64,000 bases of DNA from Pseudomonas sp. GOM6 (GTDB lineage Bacteria > Pseudomonadota > Gammaproteobacteria > Pseudomonadales > Pseudomonadaceae): the NCBI RefSeq assembly GCF_029537485.1, contig NZ_JARPUS010000012.1, forward strand, positions 83,277 through 147,276, given 5' to 3'. Position numbers and translations under genes: made by a program. Below, in pieces: positions 43,410 through 52,006 of the stretch. The notes under the pieces are model-generated. The model was not told where the DNA came from and did not search any database. It saw nothing but the letters and a program-made list of their open reading frames with translations. The first letter of the stretch is position 1; each line of letters opens with the position of its first letter.

Positions 43410-45505
43410 TGCTGGAACCCGCCGACCTGCCAACCCCGCCGCTGCGCGAAGACCTGCGGTTGAGCGAAGCCCTCCCGGGCAACGATGGCGAGCCCTGCTG
43501 GATGATCCACGACACCGTGGTCAACCGTTTCTACCGCATCGGCTGGCTGGAATTCGAATGCCTGCTGCGCTGGGAGCGCACACCCCGGCAAATCTGCGAG
43601 CAGATCAGCGAGCAGACCCCGCTCAAGCCCGAGGTCGAACAGGTGTTGGGGCTACGCCGCTTCCTCGAACAGCACCAGCTGCTGCGCCCGGACGCCGCAG
43701 CCTTGAAACGCCTGCGCGAGCAGAGTGAAGGCAACCAGTGGCTGACCTGGAAATGGTGGCTGCACCACTACCTGTTTTTCCGCATCCCCCTGCTGCGCCC
43801 GCAAACCCGCCTGCAACAACTGGCCAGCAGCCTGGACTGGCTGTTCCGCCCTATTACCGCCTGGTTGGTATTCCTCCTCGGCCTGCTCGGCGTGATCATG
43901 GTGCTGCAACAGTGGGACAGCTTTACCCACGCCGTGGTCGAATCCTTTTCCGCCGAGGGCCTGGTCAGCTTCGCCCTGGCCCTGTGTCTGGCCAAGACGC
44001 TGCATGAGCTGGGTCACGCCCTGGTGGCCACGCGCCTGGGCCTGCGGGTGGCGCATATGGGGGTAGCCTTCGTGGTGCTCTGGCCCATGCTCTACACCGA
44101 CACCGGCGAAAGCTGGAAACTGCGCAGCTCGCGCCAGCGCCTGGCCATCGCCTCGGCCGGCATCCTTGCCGAACTGTCACTGGCCGGCCTGGCCACCCTC
44201 GGCTGGGCCCTGAGCGAGCCGGGCATGCTGCGCAACGCCCTGCTCTACCTGGCCACCACCAGCTGGATACTGTCGCTGGCGTTGAATGCCAGCCCCTTCA
44301 TGCGCTTCGACGGCTACTTCATCCTTTCCGACCTGCTCGACTTCCCCAACCTGCACGAGCGCTCCTCGGCCATCGCCCGCACTACCATCCGCCGCAACCT
44401 GCTGGGGCTCGATGAGCCTTGGCCGGAGCCCTTTCCAGCTGGCAAGCGGCGATTGCTGACGACGTTCGCCATTGCCACCTGGTTGTATCGCCTGGTGCTG
44501 TTTCTCGGCATTGCCGTGGCGGTGTACCTGCTGTTCTTCAAGCTGCTCGGCATCTTCCTGTTCATCGTGGAAATCGCCTGGTTCGTGGTGCTGCCGGTGT
44601 GGCGCGAGGTGAAGCACTGGTGGGGCGCGCGGGCGCAGATTCCCAGCCGACGCAAACTGCTGTTCTGGCTGGCCCTGGGTCTGCTGCTTTTGTGGCTCGC
44701 CATTCCCTGGCGCAGCCAGGTGCACGGCTACGGCGTGGCCCGCAGCGAGCAGCAGCTGCGCCTGTTCACCCCTTACCCGGCCCTGCTGCAACAGGTCCAC
44801 GAAGCTGGTCCGGTTGATCCCGGTGCAACCCTGGCCGTGCTGGACGAGCCGGACATCGCCGCCCGCCTGCGCCGCAACGAGGCCAGCATCCGTAGCTACC
44901 AGGCCCGCCTGCGCGGCCTGCTGGCCGACCCCACGGGCCTGGCCCAGCAGAGCTCGACTCTGCAGCGCCTGGATGTGGAGTTGGGTGAAGTGCATGCCGC
45001 CCGCTCGGAAATCGCCCGGCTGACCCTCAAGGCGCCCTTCGCCGGGCAATGGCAGGACGTCAACCCGCAGTGGCAGGCAGGCCAGTGGGTGGGCCCGCGC
45101 GAGATGCTCGGCGTACTGATCGACCCCGAGCACTGGCAGATCGATGCCTACATCGCCCAGGATCAGGTGCATCGCCTGCAGATCGGTGGTCAGGTGCGCT
45201 TCTACCCGCAGGGTCAGCTGGCCGCCATCGAAGGCAAGGTCGTGACCATCGGCAGTACACGGATCAACCGTCTGAGCCACCCCATGCTCAGTGCGCGGCA
45301 GGGCGGCCCTATTGCCACCAGCAATGAAGACGAGGGGTTGGCGCCGAGCGAGGCGCTGTTCCATGTCCTGATCCAGCTCGACAGTCCGCCAACCAGCCTG
45401 CGCGAGACCCTGGGTCAGGTGCAGATCGAGGGCAGCCGGCGCAGCCTGCTGGGCGAGGGACTGACCTACAGCCTGGCAGTGCTATTGCGGGAGAGTGGGT
45501 TCTAG
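43409..45505 (+). CDS. M50 zinc-metallopeptidase/HlyD fusion with PqqD-like N-terminus
   Basis: A 698-residue polytopic inner-membrane protein. Residues about 28-95 resemble a PqqD/RRE winged domain (VVNRFYRIGWLEFECLLRW...ICEQI...FLEQHQLL). The membrane core has site-2-protease features: H199-ELG-H203, then N293-ASPFMRF-D301-G, the third-ligand motif. After several membrane helices a HlyD-like adaptor (about 450-698) includes FTPYPALLQQVHEAGPVDPG and LTLKAPFAGQWQDVNPQ. It is the only energy-independent membrane core in this export operon, where an ABC or RND pump would be expected. It may cleave or thread the adhesin. Last gene of the operon. Confidence 0.85.
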   Translation: MLEPADLPTPPLREDLRLSEALPGNDGEPCWMIHDTVVNRFYRIGWLEFECLLRWERTPRQICEQISEQTPLKPEVEQVLGLRRFLEQHQLLRPDAAALKRLREQSEGNQWLTWKWWLHHYLFFRIPLLRPQTRLQQLASSLDWLFRPITAWLVFLLGLLGVIMVLQQWDSFTHAVVESFSAEGLVSFALALCLAKTLHELGHALVATRLGLRVAHMGVAFVVLWPMLYTDTGESWKLRSSRQRLAIASAGILAELSLAGLATLGWALSEPGMLRNALLYLATTSWILSLALNASPFMRFDGYFILSDLLDFPNLHERSSAIARTTIRRNLLGLDEPWPEPFPAGKRRLLTTFAIATWLYRLVLFLGIAVAVYLLFFKLLGIFLFIVEIAWFVVLPVWREVKHWWGARAQIPSRRKLLFWLALGLLLLWLAIPWRSQVHGYGVARSEQQLRLFTPYPALLQQVHEAGPVDPGATLAVLDEPDIAARLRRNEASIRSYQARLRGLLADPTGLAQQSSTLQRLDVELGEVHAARSEIARLTLKAPFAGQWQDVNPQWQAGQWVGPREMLGVLIDPEHWQIDAYIAQDQVHRLQIGGQVRFYPQGQLAAIEGKVVTIGSTRINRLSHPMLSARQGGPIATSNEDEGLAPSEALFHVLIQLDSPPTSLRETLGQVQIEGSRRSLLGEGLTYSLAVLLRESGF

Positions 45506-45551
45506 CGGGCTTCGCTTAACCTGCGCATAGACCCAACCTGTCACGCACAGA

Positions 45552-45641
45552 GTAGGTTGCGGTTGAGCCGCTCGCGGCGAAGCCCAACATGGCCACACAC
45601 CCCCGAGCCCCGACTGTTGGGCTTCGCTACGCTCAACCTAC
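45552..45641. repeat. Inverted pair of a GTAGGTTG...GAAGCCCAAC repeat
   Basis: GTAGGTTGCGGTTGAGC...GCGAAGCCCAACA is followed, in opposite orientation, by TGTTGGGCTTCGC...GCTCAACCTAC. This is a common Pseudomonas extragenic palindrome. It fills the gap between converging operons and probably forms a transcription-end hairpin for both. Confidence 0.8.
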
Positions 45642-45656
45642 GCGGCCCGACCCAAT

Positions 45657-46535
45657 CTACTCAGCCAATGCATCCAGCAGTTGGGCGATGGTCGCTTCCA
45701 GGTTGGCGACCGGGTCTTCGCCGTGAACATCCAGCACCAACAGGCGGCTGCCACCGTCGGCAATGGCCTTGGCCAGCTCGGCCGCGGGCTGGCGATCCGC
45801 GAGTACCACCGCGACTTCATCGTCTTGCAGGTTGCTGGTCAGCTGGGCCAGCGCCTCGGGCGTCCACTTCTGATCGGCCGGCCGTTCCAGCTCGACGCCA
45901 TCCAGGTTGAGGCCGCTGATCAGGTAGTCGAAGTGCGGCGACAGACTGGCCACGGTGAGGTTGTCCAGCTCGGCCAGGCGCCCTTCGCTGTCCGCGCTGA
46001 GTTTGAGCAGGCGCTGCTTGAGCTCGGCCAGATTGGCCTCGATCTGGGTCTTGTCCGCCGGGGCCAGGCGTACCAGGTCGGCAGCCGTCACGTCAGCCAT
46101 GCGTCCGAGGTTGGTGATGCTCAGCCAGGGCTGGCTGGACAGCGCATCGCCGGCACCGGGCTCCAGGGCGATGCCCGGCAGCGCCCCGTCCACCGGACGC
46201 GCACCATCGACCTCGACGATGCGGATATTGCTGCGCCGCGCCATCGGGTACAGCGGATCGTCCGGCCACAGCGAACGCAGGGCGATCACGCCATCCGCCT
46301 GGCTAGCCACTTTCTCCAGTGCCTTGGCGCCGCGGCCACTGAAGTAGGAGGTCTGCCGGCTAGCCGGCAGTTTGGCCGGCGCCGCGCGTTGCAGCTCTAC
46401 CGAGCTGCCGGCCAGCAGGCTGGCGCCCAGGCCGTAGGTGATCGGGAGGCTGGCGAGAATCCGTACCGGCTGCTGCTCGGCGTGCAGCGGAGCGGCGAGC
46501 AGCAGGCTGGCCGCCAGGACAAGAGGCAGTTTCAT
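45657..46535 (-). CDS. fpvF: Second periplasmic metal-binding-like protein of the fpv transporter
   Basis: A 292-residue periplasmic protein with a signal peptide (MKLPLVLAASLLLAAPLHA). It has the cluster A-I (ZnuA/TroA-like) layout, ending VLDVHGEDPVANLEATI, but the early metal-ligand His of that family is not apparent; SPHFDYL is retained. Its place as last gene of an eight-gene operon of PepSY protein, three small proteins, binding protein, ATPase and permease matches FpvF of P. aeruginosa, a partner of FpvC in iron release from ferripyoverdine. The ATG overlaps the FpvE stop. Symbol given on context and length. Confidence 0.78.
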   Translation of the reverse strand: MKLPLVLAASLLLAAPLHAEQQPVRILASLPITYGLGASLLAGSSVELQRAAPAKLPASRQTSYFSGRGAKALEKVASQADGVIALRSLWPDDPLYPMARRSNIRIVEVDGARPVDGALPGIALEPGAGDALSSQPWLSITNLGRMADVTAADLVRLAPADKTQIEANLAELKQRLLKLSADSEGRLAELDNLTVASLSPHFDYLISGLNLDGVELERPADQKWTPEALAQLTSNLQDDEVAVVLADRQPAAELAKAIADGGSRLLVLDVHGEDPVANLEATIAQLLDALAE

Positions 46536-47431
46536 CCCAGGTTTCCTTTCAGGCTCGGCACTATGCCGCGGGCGATGGCCGCGCAGGCGAAGACGATGCC
46601 GGCGATGATGATGATGGCGGCGCCGGATGGCACCGGTAGTTCCAGGGCGATCGGCACGAAGATACCGGCCAGGGTGCTGAGCGTGGCGATCAGCACCGAG
46701 AGCCAGAAGAAGCCTCTCAGCGACTGGCTGAGCAGGCGTGCCGCCGCCGCCGGAATCACCAGCAGTGCGCCGACCAGGATGGCACCGATGACCTTGACCG
46801 CGGCCACGGTGACCAGCGACACCAACATCACGAACAGGTAGTCCAGCGCCTTGACCGCCACGCCGCGCACACTCGCCAGCTGCGGGTTGAAGCTGGCCAG
46901 CATGATGCGGTTGTACAGCGGCAGCGACAGGCTCAGCACCAGCAGGGACACAAGCGCCAGCACGGCGAGATCCTGGGCGTTGACCGTCAGCACCGAGCCG
47001 AACAGCACGTTTTCCAGGATGTGGATGTTGATCTTGCCGGCGAGGATCAGCAGCAGGCTGCCGCCGAGTGCCAGCGACACTGAAAGGAACACACCGATCA
47101 ATGTGTCCGGCGCCAGGCCGGTACGGTTGCGCAGGTAGTTGAGCAGGATGCCGAACAGCAGGCAGTAGCCGAACAGGCTGCCGTAGGGGCCGGTGTAGGG
47201 CTCGCCGAGCAGGATGCCGATGGCCACGCCGGTCAGCGCGGCATGGCCGACCGCCTCGGAAAAGAAGGCGAAGCGCTTGACCACCACCAGCGTGCCCAGG
47301 CCGCCGAGTACCGGGCCGATCAGCAGGCCGGCGAACAGAGCGTTGACCACGAAACCGTAGGCCAGCGCCTCCGGCAGATAGCCCGCGCTGGCCCAGGCCT
47401 GGATCGCCAGGCGCAATTCTTCGAAGCTCAT
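46532..47431 (-). CDS. fpvE: Iron/metal ABC permease of the fpv transporter
   Basis: A 299-residue inner-membrane permease of the ZnuB/TroC family with about eight hydrophobic segments. The block FFSEAVGHAALTGVAIGILLGEP is diagnostic. It moves the iron released from pyoverdine, or a related metal, into the cytoplasm with the FpvD ATPase. Four-base overlaps on both sides. Confidence 0.85.
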   Translation of the reverse strand: MSFEELRLAIQAWASAGYLPEALAYGFVVNALFAGLLIGPVLGGLGTLVVVKRFAFFSEAVGHAALTGVAIGILLGEPYTGPYGSLFGYCLLFGILLNYLRNRTGLAPDTLIGVFLSVSLALGGSLLLILAGKINIHILENVLFGSVLTVNAQDLAVLALVSLLVLSLSLPLYNRIMLASFNPQLASVRGVAVKALDYLFVMLVSLVTVAAVKVIGAILVGALLVIPAAAARLLSQSLRGFFWLSVLIATLSTLAGIFVPIALELPVPSGAAIIIIAGIVFACAAIARGIVPSLKGNLG

Positions 47432-48183
47432 GCGGAAACCTCGCGCTGGCTGCGGGGGTGGCTGGAGAACAGATCGAGCAGACGCTCGGGCGTCAGGGCC
47501 TGCGCCGGGTCGGCATCGAAGCGCACGCTGCGGTTGAGCCCGGTGACGTGGTCGGCAAGGCGGCCGACCGCCTGCAGGTCATGTTCGATCCATAGCACCG
47601 TGGTGCCGACCTGGCGCCAGTCGCGTAGCAGCTGCTCGAAAACCTGCACGCCCGGCTCGTCCAGCGCCGACATCGGCTCGTCGAGCACCACCAGCTGCGC
47701 CTCGGGCACCAGGCCCTGGGCCAGCAGTACGCGCTGACGTTCCCCGCCGGACAGCGCGCCCATGCGCCGCTTGCGCTTGTCCAGCATGCCGACGCGCTCC
47801 AGGGCCTGCTCGATAGCCGGCGCCTGGCGCCGCGACAGGCCGAGAAAGGCCGGACGGCGCTGGCACATGGCGGCCATGAAGTCGTCTACCGTCATCGGTA
47901 GGCCACGGTCGAACTCCAGGGCCTGCGGTACGTAGCCGATGGTGCCCGGTGCGTCCGGCCAGTGCAGGCGCAGCTCACCACGGTGCGGCATCTGCCCGAG
48001 CAGGGTCTTGATCAGCGAACTCTTGCCGCCGCCGTTGGGCCCGACCAGGGCATGCACGCTGCCGGCACGGATCTGGAAGCTGACGTTGTCGAGGATGCGC
48101 GTACGGCCGAGGTCCAGCTCAACCCGGTCGAAGTCGATGGCCGGGCCCTGCACGCTTACCGGCGCCGTTTCCAGTGCGGTCAT
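47428..48183 (-). CDS. fpvD: Iron/metal ABC ATPase of the fpv transporter
   Basis: A 251-residue ATPase. Walker A GPNGGGKSS at about 48-56, Q-loop YVPQALEFDRG, signature LSGGERQR, Walker B LVVLDEP, H-switch WIEHD. It belongs to the metal-uptake (ZnuC-like) group, as expected for FpvD. ATGA overlaps join it to the permease and binding-protein genes. Confidence 0.87.
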   Translation of the reverse strand: MTALETAPVSVQGPAIDFDRVELDLGRTRILDNVSFQIRAGSVHALVGPNGGGKSSLIKTLLGQMPHRGELRLHWPDAPGTIGYVPQALEFDRGLPMTVDDFMAAMCQRRPAFLGLSRRQAPAIEQALERVGMLDKRKRRMGALSGGERQRVLLAQGLVPEAQLVVLDEPMSALDEPGVQVFEQLLRDWRQVGTTVLWIEHDLQAVGRLADHVTGLNRSVRFDADPAQALTPERLLDLFSSHPRSQREVSA

Positions 48184-49112
48184 ACGCCTTCTTCCTTAAT
48201 CGCCCGCACCACGGTATCCAGGTTGTGCTGCATCTCCTTCTCGTACTTTTCCTGGGTGTACTCGCCGTAGGAAATGTGCGTCAGGGCGAAGAGCTTGACG
48301 CCGGACTCGCGCTGAATGGTGTCAACGTAGCTGGAGGGGTAGTCCATTTCCGAGAAAATCACCTGTACGTCCAGGGTGCGCAGTTCGTCGATGGTCTTCT
48401 TCAATTGGCTCGGGCTGGGCTCGATGCCGTGGGCCGGCTCGACCACGGCGGTGACTTCCAGGCCAAACTCGCGCAGCAGATAGTCGTAGGCCGAGTGGAT
48501 GGTGGCGACACGCAGATCCTTGCCCTGGGCATCCTTGAGCTTGGCCAGGGCGTCGGCACGCAAGCCGCGCAGGCGCTTGCCGTAGGCGCGGGCGTTCTTG
48601 CTGTAGAACTTGGCGTTGGCCGGGTCGAGCTTGCCCAGCGCGCGGGCGATGTTGTTGATCTGCGAGATCGACGCGCTGATCGACAGGAAGGTGTGCGGGT
48701 TGACCACCTTGCCGGCACCGCGGGCGGCCTGTCCGGTGGCGGCAAGCAGCGGCACGCGCTCGTTGGACTCGATGACCGGGATGCCCGGCTTCTCGCTGGC
48801 GGCGATCATGCGGTCGGCGAAATCGTCGTGACCGATGCCGTTGAGCACCACCACATCGAGCGTGCCGATACGCTTGATGTCCTCGGCGCGCGGCTCGTAG
48901 GCATGCGGGTTGAAGCCGGCGGGAATCAGCGGCACCACCTCGGCCTTGTCACCGACGATGTTGCTCACATAGCTGTAGTAGGGATGCAGGGTGATGCCGA
49001 TACGCAGGCGCTTGGCCTCATCGGCATTGGCCAGCCCCGGCAGCAGCAAGGCACTGAGCAGCAGGGAAAACGCGCCGAGCAGACGGCGGAAGAACAGAGA
49101 ACGCATGGACAT
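48180..49112 (-). CDS. fpvC: Periplasmic metal-binding protein of the fpv transporter
   Basis: A 310-residue periplasmic binding protein of the ZnuA/TroA kind with a signal peptide ending LANA (residue 30). Likely metal ligands are H43 in LHPYYSYV, the His in GFNPHAYEP, the His in VNPHTFLS, and a late acidic residue in IFSEMDYPSS. The start at 49112 (MSMRSLFF) is preferred over upstream starts, which would overlap the FpvK gene. Matches FpvC in length and position; it would take iron from FpvF and pyoverdine in the periplasm. Confidence 0.85.
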   Translation of the reverse strand: MSMRSLFFRRLLGAFSLLLSALLLPGLANADEAKRLRIGITLHPYYSYVSNIVGDKAEVVPLIPAGFNPHAYEPRAEDIKRIGTLDVVVLNGIGHDDFADRMIAASEKPGIPVIESNERVPLLAATGQAARGAGKVVNPHTFLSISASISQINNIARALGKLDPANAKFYSKNARAYGKRLRGLRADALAKLKDAQGKDLRVATIHSAYDYLLREFGLEVTAVVEPAHGIEPSPSQLKKTIDELRTLDVQVIFSEMDYPSSYVDTIQRESGVKLFALTHISYGEYTQEKYEKEMQHNLDTVVRAIKEEGV

Positions 49113-49129
49113 GAAGGGAACTTCCAGAA

Positions 49130-49696
49130 TCAGTGACGATGCTCGCGGGTCACCCCGGCGTCGTATTGCACGGCGACCTGCTTCCAGCCGGCCGCGGTCA
49201 GGGCTGCAGCCTGCAGATCGGTCGGCGCGGCCGCGTCCGGGCTGCGGTTGAGCCACACATCGAAGCCCTCGTGGGCCGGGAACAGCAGGAAGGAGCCGGC
49301 GACGCTGGCGTCACCGCTCAGCCCCAGGTACACGGGCTGGTCGCCCAGCTGCAGCAGCTGCCACTGGTGGGCGCCGCGCTTGCGTGCGCTGGCATCGTCG
49401 GTGAACGGCGGCAGAGTTTCTTCGGCGAGCAACTCGGGGCTGGGCAGGGCCTGCTCTTCTTCCTGCAGCAGGCGGATCTCGTCGAGCGCCACGCTGAGGT
49501 CCGTATGGATGCCCTGTTCGGCCGCATTGAGATCGCGGCGGGCATCGAGCTGGTGGCTGGCGACACCGTGCTGCTCGACCTTCTCGCTGCGCAGCAGCAC
49601 CACCAGGCCGGCGGCCAACAGAATCACCAGACTGAGCAACAGCACCTGCAAGCTCTCATGGCCGGCACCAGCCGGGCGTACCACCTGGGTGGTCAT
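49130..49696 (-). CDS. fpvK: Inner-membrane FpvK-like protein
   Basis: A 188-residue protein with one N-terminal transmembrane helix (LQVLLLSLVILLAAGLVVLL) and a periplasmic domain with a coiled segment and a beta-rich end. It matches DUF6162-type proteins that sit between FpvJ and FpvC and forms part of the inner-membrane complex that reduces ferripyoverdine. The ATG overlaps the FpvJ stop (ATGA). A His-rich end (REHRH) could touch metal. Confidence 0.75.
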   Translation of the reverse strand: MTTQVVRPAGAGHESLQVLLLSLVILLAAGLVVLLRSEKVEQHGVASHQLDARRDLNAAEQGIHTDLSVALDEIRLLQEEEQALPSPELLAEETLPPFTDDASARKRGAHQWQLLQLGDQPVYLGLSGDASVAGSFLLFPAHEGFDVWLNRSPDAAAPTDLQAAALTAAGWKQVAVQYDAGVTREHRH

Positions 49697-50013
49697 GGCG
49701 CTTCGATTTCCGTGTGGTCGATTTCCACCACGTGGCCTGGGCCGGCGTCGAACAGCACGTAGAACTCGCCATCCGGACGCTTGAAACGGAGCTTGGAATC
49801 CTCGCCGAGCTTGCCGGGCACCAGCACCTCTTCCTCGTAGCTGATCACGTCCAGAGTCACGCCGGGCGCGCCGCTGCCGTCGGAGAAGCCGCCGGTGCAG
49901 ACGATCTCGTCGCTCGCCGCCGGCTCACATTGGCAGATCGGGTTGTGCGCAAGGGCCAGGGGCGAGAACCCGGCGCAGAGCGCCAGCAGGCCGGTGCGGA
50001 GAGTACGGGTCAT
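49693..50013 (-). CDS. fpvJ: Small periplasmic FpvJ-like protein
   Basis: A 106-residue exported protein with a signal peptide ending LALA; the mature part starts HNPICQCEP and has three cysteines and a beta-sandwich-like pattern (GVTLDVISYEEEVLVPG, GEFYVLFDAGPGHVVEI). AAGGAGG at seven bases fixes the start at 50013 over a longer reading frame. Length and order match FpvJ, a periplasmic partner in the iron-release complex. Confidence 0.78.
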   Translation of the reverse strand: MTRTLRTGLLALCAGFSPLALAHNPICQCEPAASDEIVCTGGFSDGSGAPGVTLDVISYEEEVLVPGKLGEDSKLRFKRPDGEFYVLFDAGPGHVVEIDHTEIEAP

Positions 50014-50555
50014 GGTTTGCCTCCTTGTTGTTTCAGCCAGGCGACGGTCGCGGGCGACGCCTCGGCCAGAGGAATGGATGCCTGGTGCACCGAGCCGTCC
50101 CAGCCTTCTGCGGTGATCCACAGTTCGGCATCGGGCTTGGTGCGCGGCGGTACGGGAATACTGGCGCCCATGCGGTAAGGGCTACCGAAGAACAGCCCGC
50201 CAGCGGCGCGCAGGCTGCGCGGCTTGCCGATACGCAGGTAGGTGGCCTTGACCTGCTCGCCACAGCCCTTACACAGCGCGGCGTTAAAGGCCTTCATGTA
50301 ACCGGCCGGGCCTTCCAGCTGTGGCGCCATATTGCGGAATTCGGCCAGGCGCAGGCTCCAGGGGCCGACCTGAACCTCGCCGATCTCGCGTTCACCCAGT
50401 CCGCTGTCACCGCGGAACAGCGCCACGTCGTGGAAGTACTTGGGCATGAAGCCCAGTGGAATCAGGATCAGCACTGCGCTCAGGTGAAAACGCCACTTGT
50501 GCCACCAACGGCTGAGGACAGACGGTGCCGGGGCAGTGGTTGCGGCCTTGCTCAT
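50010..50555 (-). CDS. fpvH: Inner-membrane FpvH-like protein
   Basis: A 181-residue protein with one N-terminal membrane helix (WRFHLSAVLILIPLGFMPKYF) and a periplasmic domain holding a CKGC pair and the segment GGLFFGSPYRMGASIPVPP. Order and length match FpvH. The CxxC might bind metal or haem-like redox groups, which is inference. It overlaps FpvG at its start and FpvJ at its stop, in the ATGA style. Confidence 0.75.
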   Translation of the reverse strand: MSKAATTAPAPSVLSRWWHKWRFHLSAVLILIPLGFMPKYFHDVALFRGDSGLGEREIGEVQVGPWSLRLAEFRNMAPQLEGPAGYMKAFNAALCKGCGEQVKATYLRIGKPRSLRAAGGLFFGSPYRMGASIPVPPRTKPDAELWITAEGWDGSVHQASIPLAEASPATVAWLKQQGGKP

Positions 50556-51754
50556 GAACGACTCTCCGAAACGTCAGCAATAGCAATCGGTTGTACCGTG
50601 CGCGGACGCTCGGCTCGCTGCGAACGCTTGAGCAGGACTGCCGTGGCCTGGGCGGTACGCTTGGTCCAGATCAGCAGGCCGCTGAGCACCATCATGCTCA
50701 GCAGCAGGCCGAAGAAGAACCAGATCAGCTTGACCCACAGCCCGCCGAAGTCGCCGACATGCAGCGGGCGCATGGACTCGGTGACGAACTCCAGCGTGGA
50801 GCGATCATCCAGCAGGCGCTTGGCGTCGATATCACCGTTGTACGGGTTAACGGTCACCGACTGGAACATCAGCGGGTACCAGCCGCGGCCGGAGACGGTG
50901 ATATGGCCGTAGGCGTAGATCGGCAGATCGATCGAGCTGGCCTCCAGGCTCGGCACGGCGCCCTGGGCGACGCTCACGGCCTGGTCCAGATCGATACGCG
51001 GCACGTCTTTGGCGGTGGCCGCCAGCGGCACTTCCTCACGAGCCACCACCGGCGGCACGCCCTCGGTGGAGATGGAGATGTGGAAGTCGAACAGCAAGGC
51101 GCGGATCAGGAACCAGATGCCGGTGATGGAGATGACCGCGATGAACCAGATCGACCAGATGCCGGACAGACGGTGAAAATCGCCCCAGAAGATGCGTGCG
51201 CCCTGGTTGAAACGCAGGCGCGGGCGGAAGAACCCCTTCCAGAACTTCTTGTAGACCACCAGCCCGGTAATCAGCGACAGCAGCATCGGGATGCCGGTCA
51301 GCGACACTAGGTACCAGCCCCAGCTGAAACCATTGGTGAACGGCACCAACCACCAGCCATGCAGGGCGCGGGTGAACTGGCGGAAGTCGAATTGCGGGCT
51401 TACGCCCTGAACCGCCCCGGTGTAGGGGTTGACGTAGAGGGTCGGCGAGCTGCCGTCCGGATAACTCACCTGGACCGTGAGGGCGAAGTGATCCTCGTCC
51501 GGGCGATCGATGCTGTGCACCACCAGCTCCGGTTCGGCACGGTTGATGGCCGCCAGGATCTGGCCATAGCTGAGACGCTCGGCCTCATCCGACGGCTTGC
51601 TGGCACGCACGTCCGGGTTGGCCAGCCAGACGATCTCCTGGCTGACGGTGGCCAGGGTGCCGGTCACGCAGATGATCAGCAGGAAGAACCAGATCGGCAG
51701 TGCCAGCCAGCTGTGGACGAGGAACCAGAGTTTTGAGCGGGACTTCTTGGACAT
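50552..51754 (-). CDS. fpvG: PepSY-type inner-membrane ferrisiderophore reductase FpvG
   Basis: A 400-residue protein with four membrane helices and PepSY domains (FLVHSWLALPIWFFLLIICVTG; ALHGWWLVPF; FHRLSGIWSIWFIAVISITGIWFL; IWFFFGLLLSMMVLSGLLIW). Conserved His residues in HSW, LHGWW and DFHRLSG could hold haem. FpvG reduces the iron in ferripyoverdine so that it leaves the siderophore. First gene of fpvGHJKCDEF. The start at 51754 is chosen for the MSKKSRSKLWFLVHSW N-terminus; the ribosome site is weak. Confidence 0.85.
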   Translation of the reverse strand: MSKKSRSKLWFLVHSWLALPIWFFLLIICVTGTLATVSQEIVWLANPDVRASKPSDEAERLSYGQILAAINRAEPELVVHSIDRPDEDHFALTVQVSYPDGSSPTLYVNPYTGAVQGVSPQFDFRQFTRALHGWWLVPFTNGFSWGWYLVSLTGIPMLLSLITGLVVYKKFWKGFFRPRLRFNQGARIFWGDFHRLSGIWSIWFIAVISITGIWFLIRALLFDFHISISTEGVPPVVAREEVPLAATAKDVPRIDLDQAVSVAQGAVPSLEASSIDLPIYAYGHITVSGRGWYPLMFQSVTVNPYNGDIDAKRLLDDRSTLEFVTESMRPLHVGDFGGLWVKLIWFFFGLLLSMMVLSGLLIWTKRTAQATAVLLKRSQRAERPRTVQPIAIADVSESRS

Positions 51755-51849
51755 TAGGACAGGTCTGGGCAATGGAAACTGAACTCCGGAGCACCTCAAC
51801 GGCCCGGAACAGAGGCTGCGGCACCAATCCTGAACGCCGCTAGGCGGCT

Positions 51850-51855
51850 ATTGTA
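51850..51855 (-). promoter_or_regulatory. Candidate -10 box of the fpv operon
   Basis: TACAAT on the minus strand, 96 bases before the FpvG ATG. No good -35 is visible; the place for one falls in the Fur-like site. Confidence 0.4.
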
Positions 51856-51868
51856 AAACGAATTACTT

Positions 51869-51886
51869 GCAAATGACTTGCATTAG
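51869..51886 (-). promoter_or_regulatory. Fur-box-like site upstream of fpvG
   Basis: The minus strand reads CTAATGCAAGTCATTTGC. The core TAATG-N4-TCATT matches the Fur consensus TAATGATAATCATT in ten of fourteen bases or better, and it covers the -35 place. Iron-repressed control is expected for this operon. Confidence 0.6.
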
Positions 51887-52006
51887 TTAATAGAAAAGCT
51901 TCTGAATCAGGAGATCGCCAGACACTGGCGCCCCAAATACGCTGACGACTTCTCTATTTCTTACGTGAAAAGGCAGGGATTCAGTGCCCTGCCTTTTATC
52001 CCCCAC

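Noticed and set aside
45657..49112. Zinc uptake (znuABC) operon as the identity of the metal ABC genes
   Set aside because: The family fold fits, but the two binding proteins, the three small envelope proteins, the PepSY reductase and the Fur-like box match the fpv module much better.
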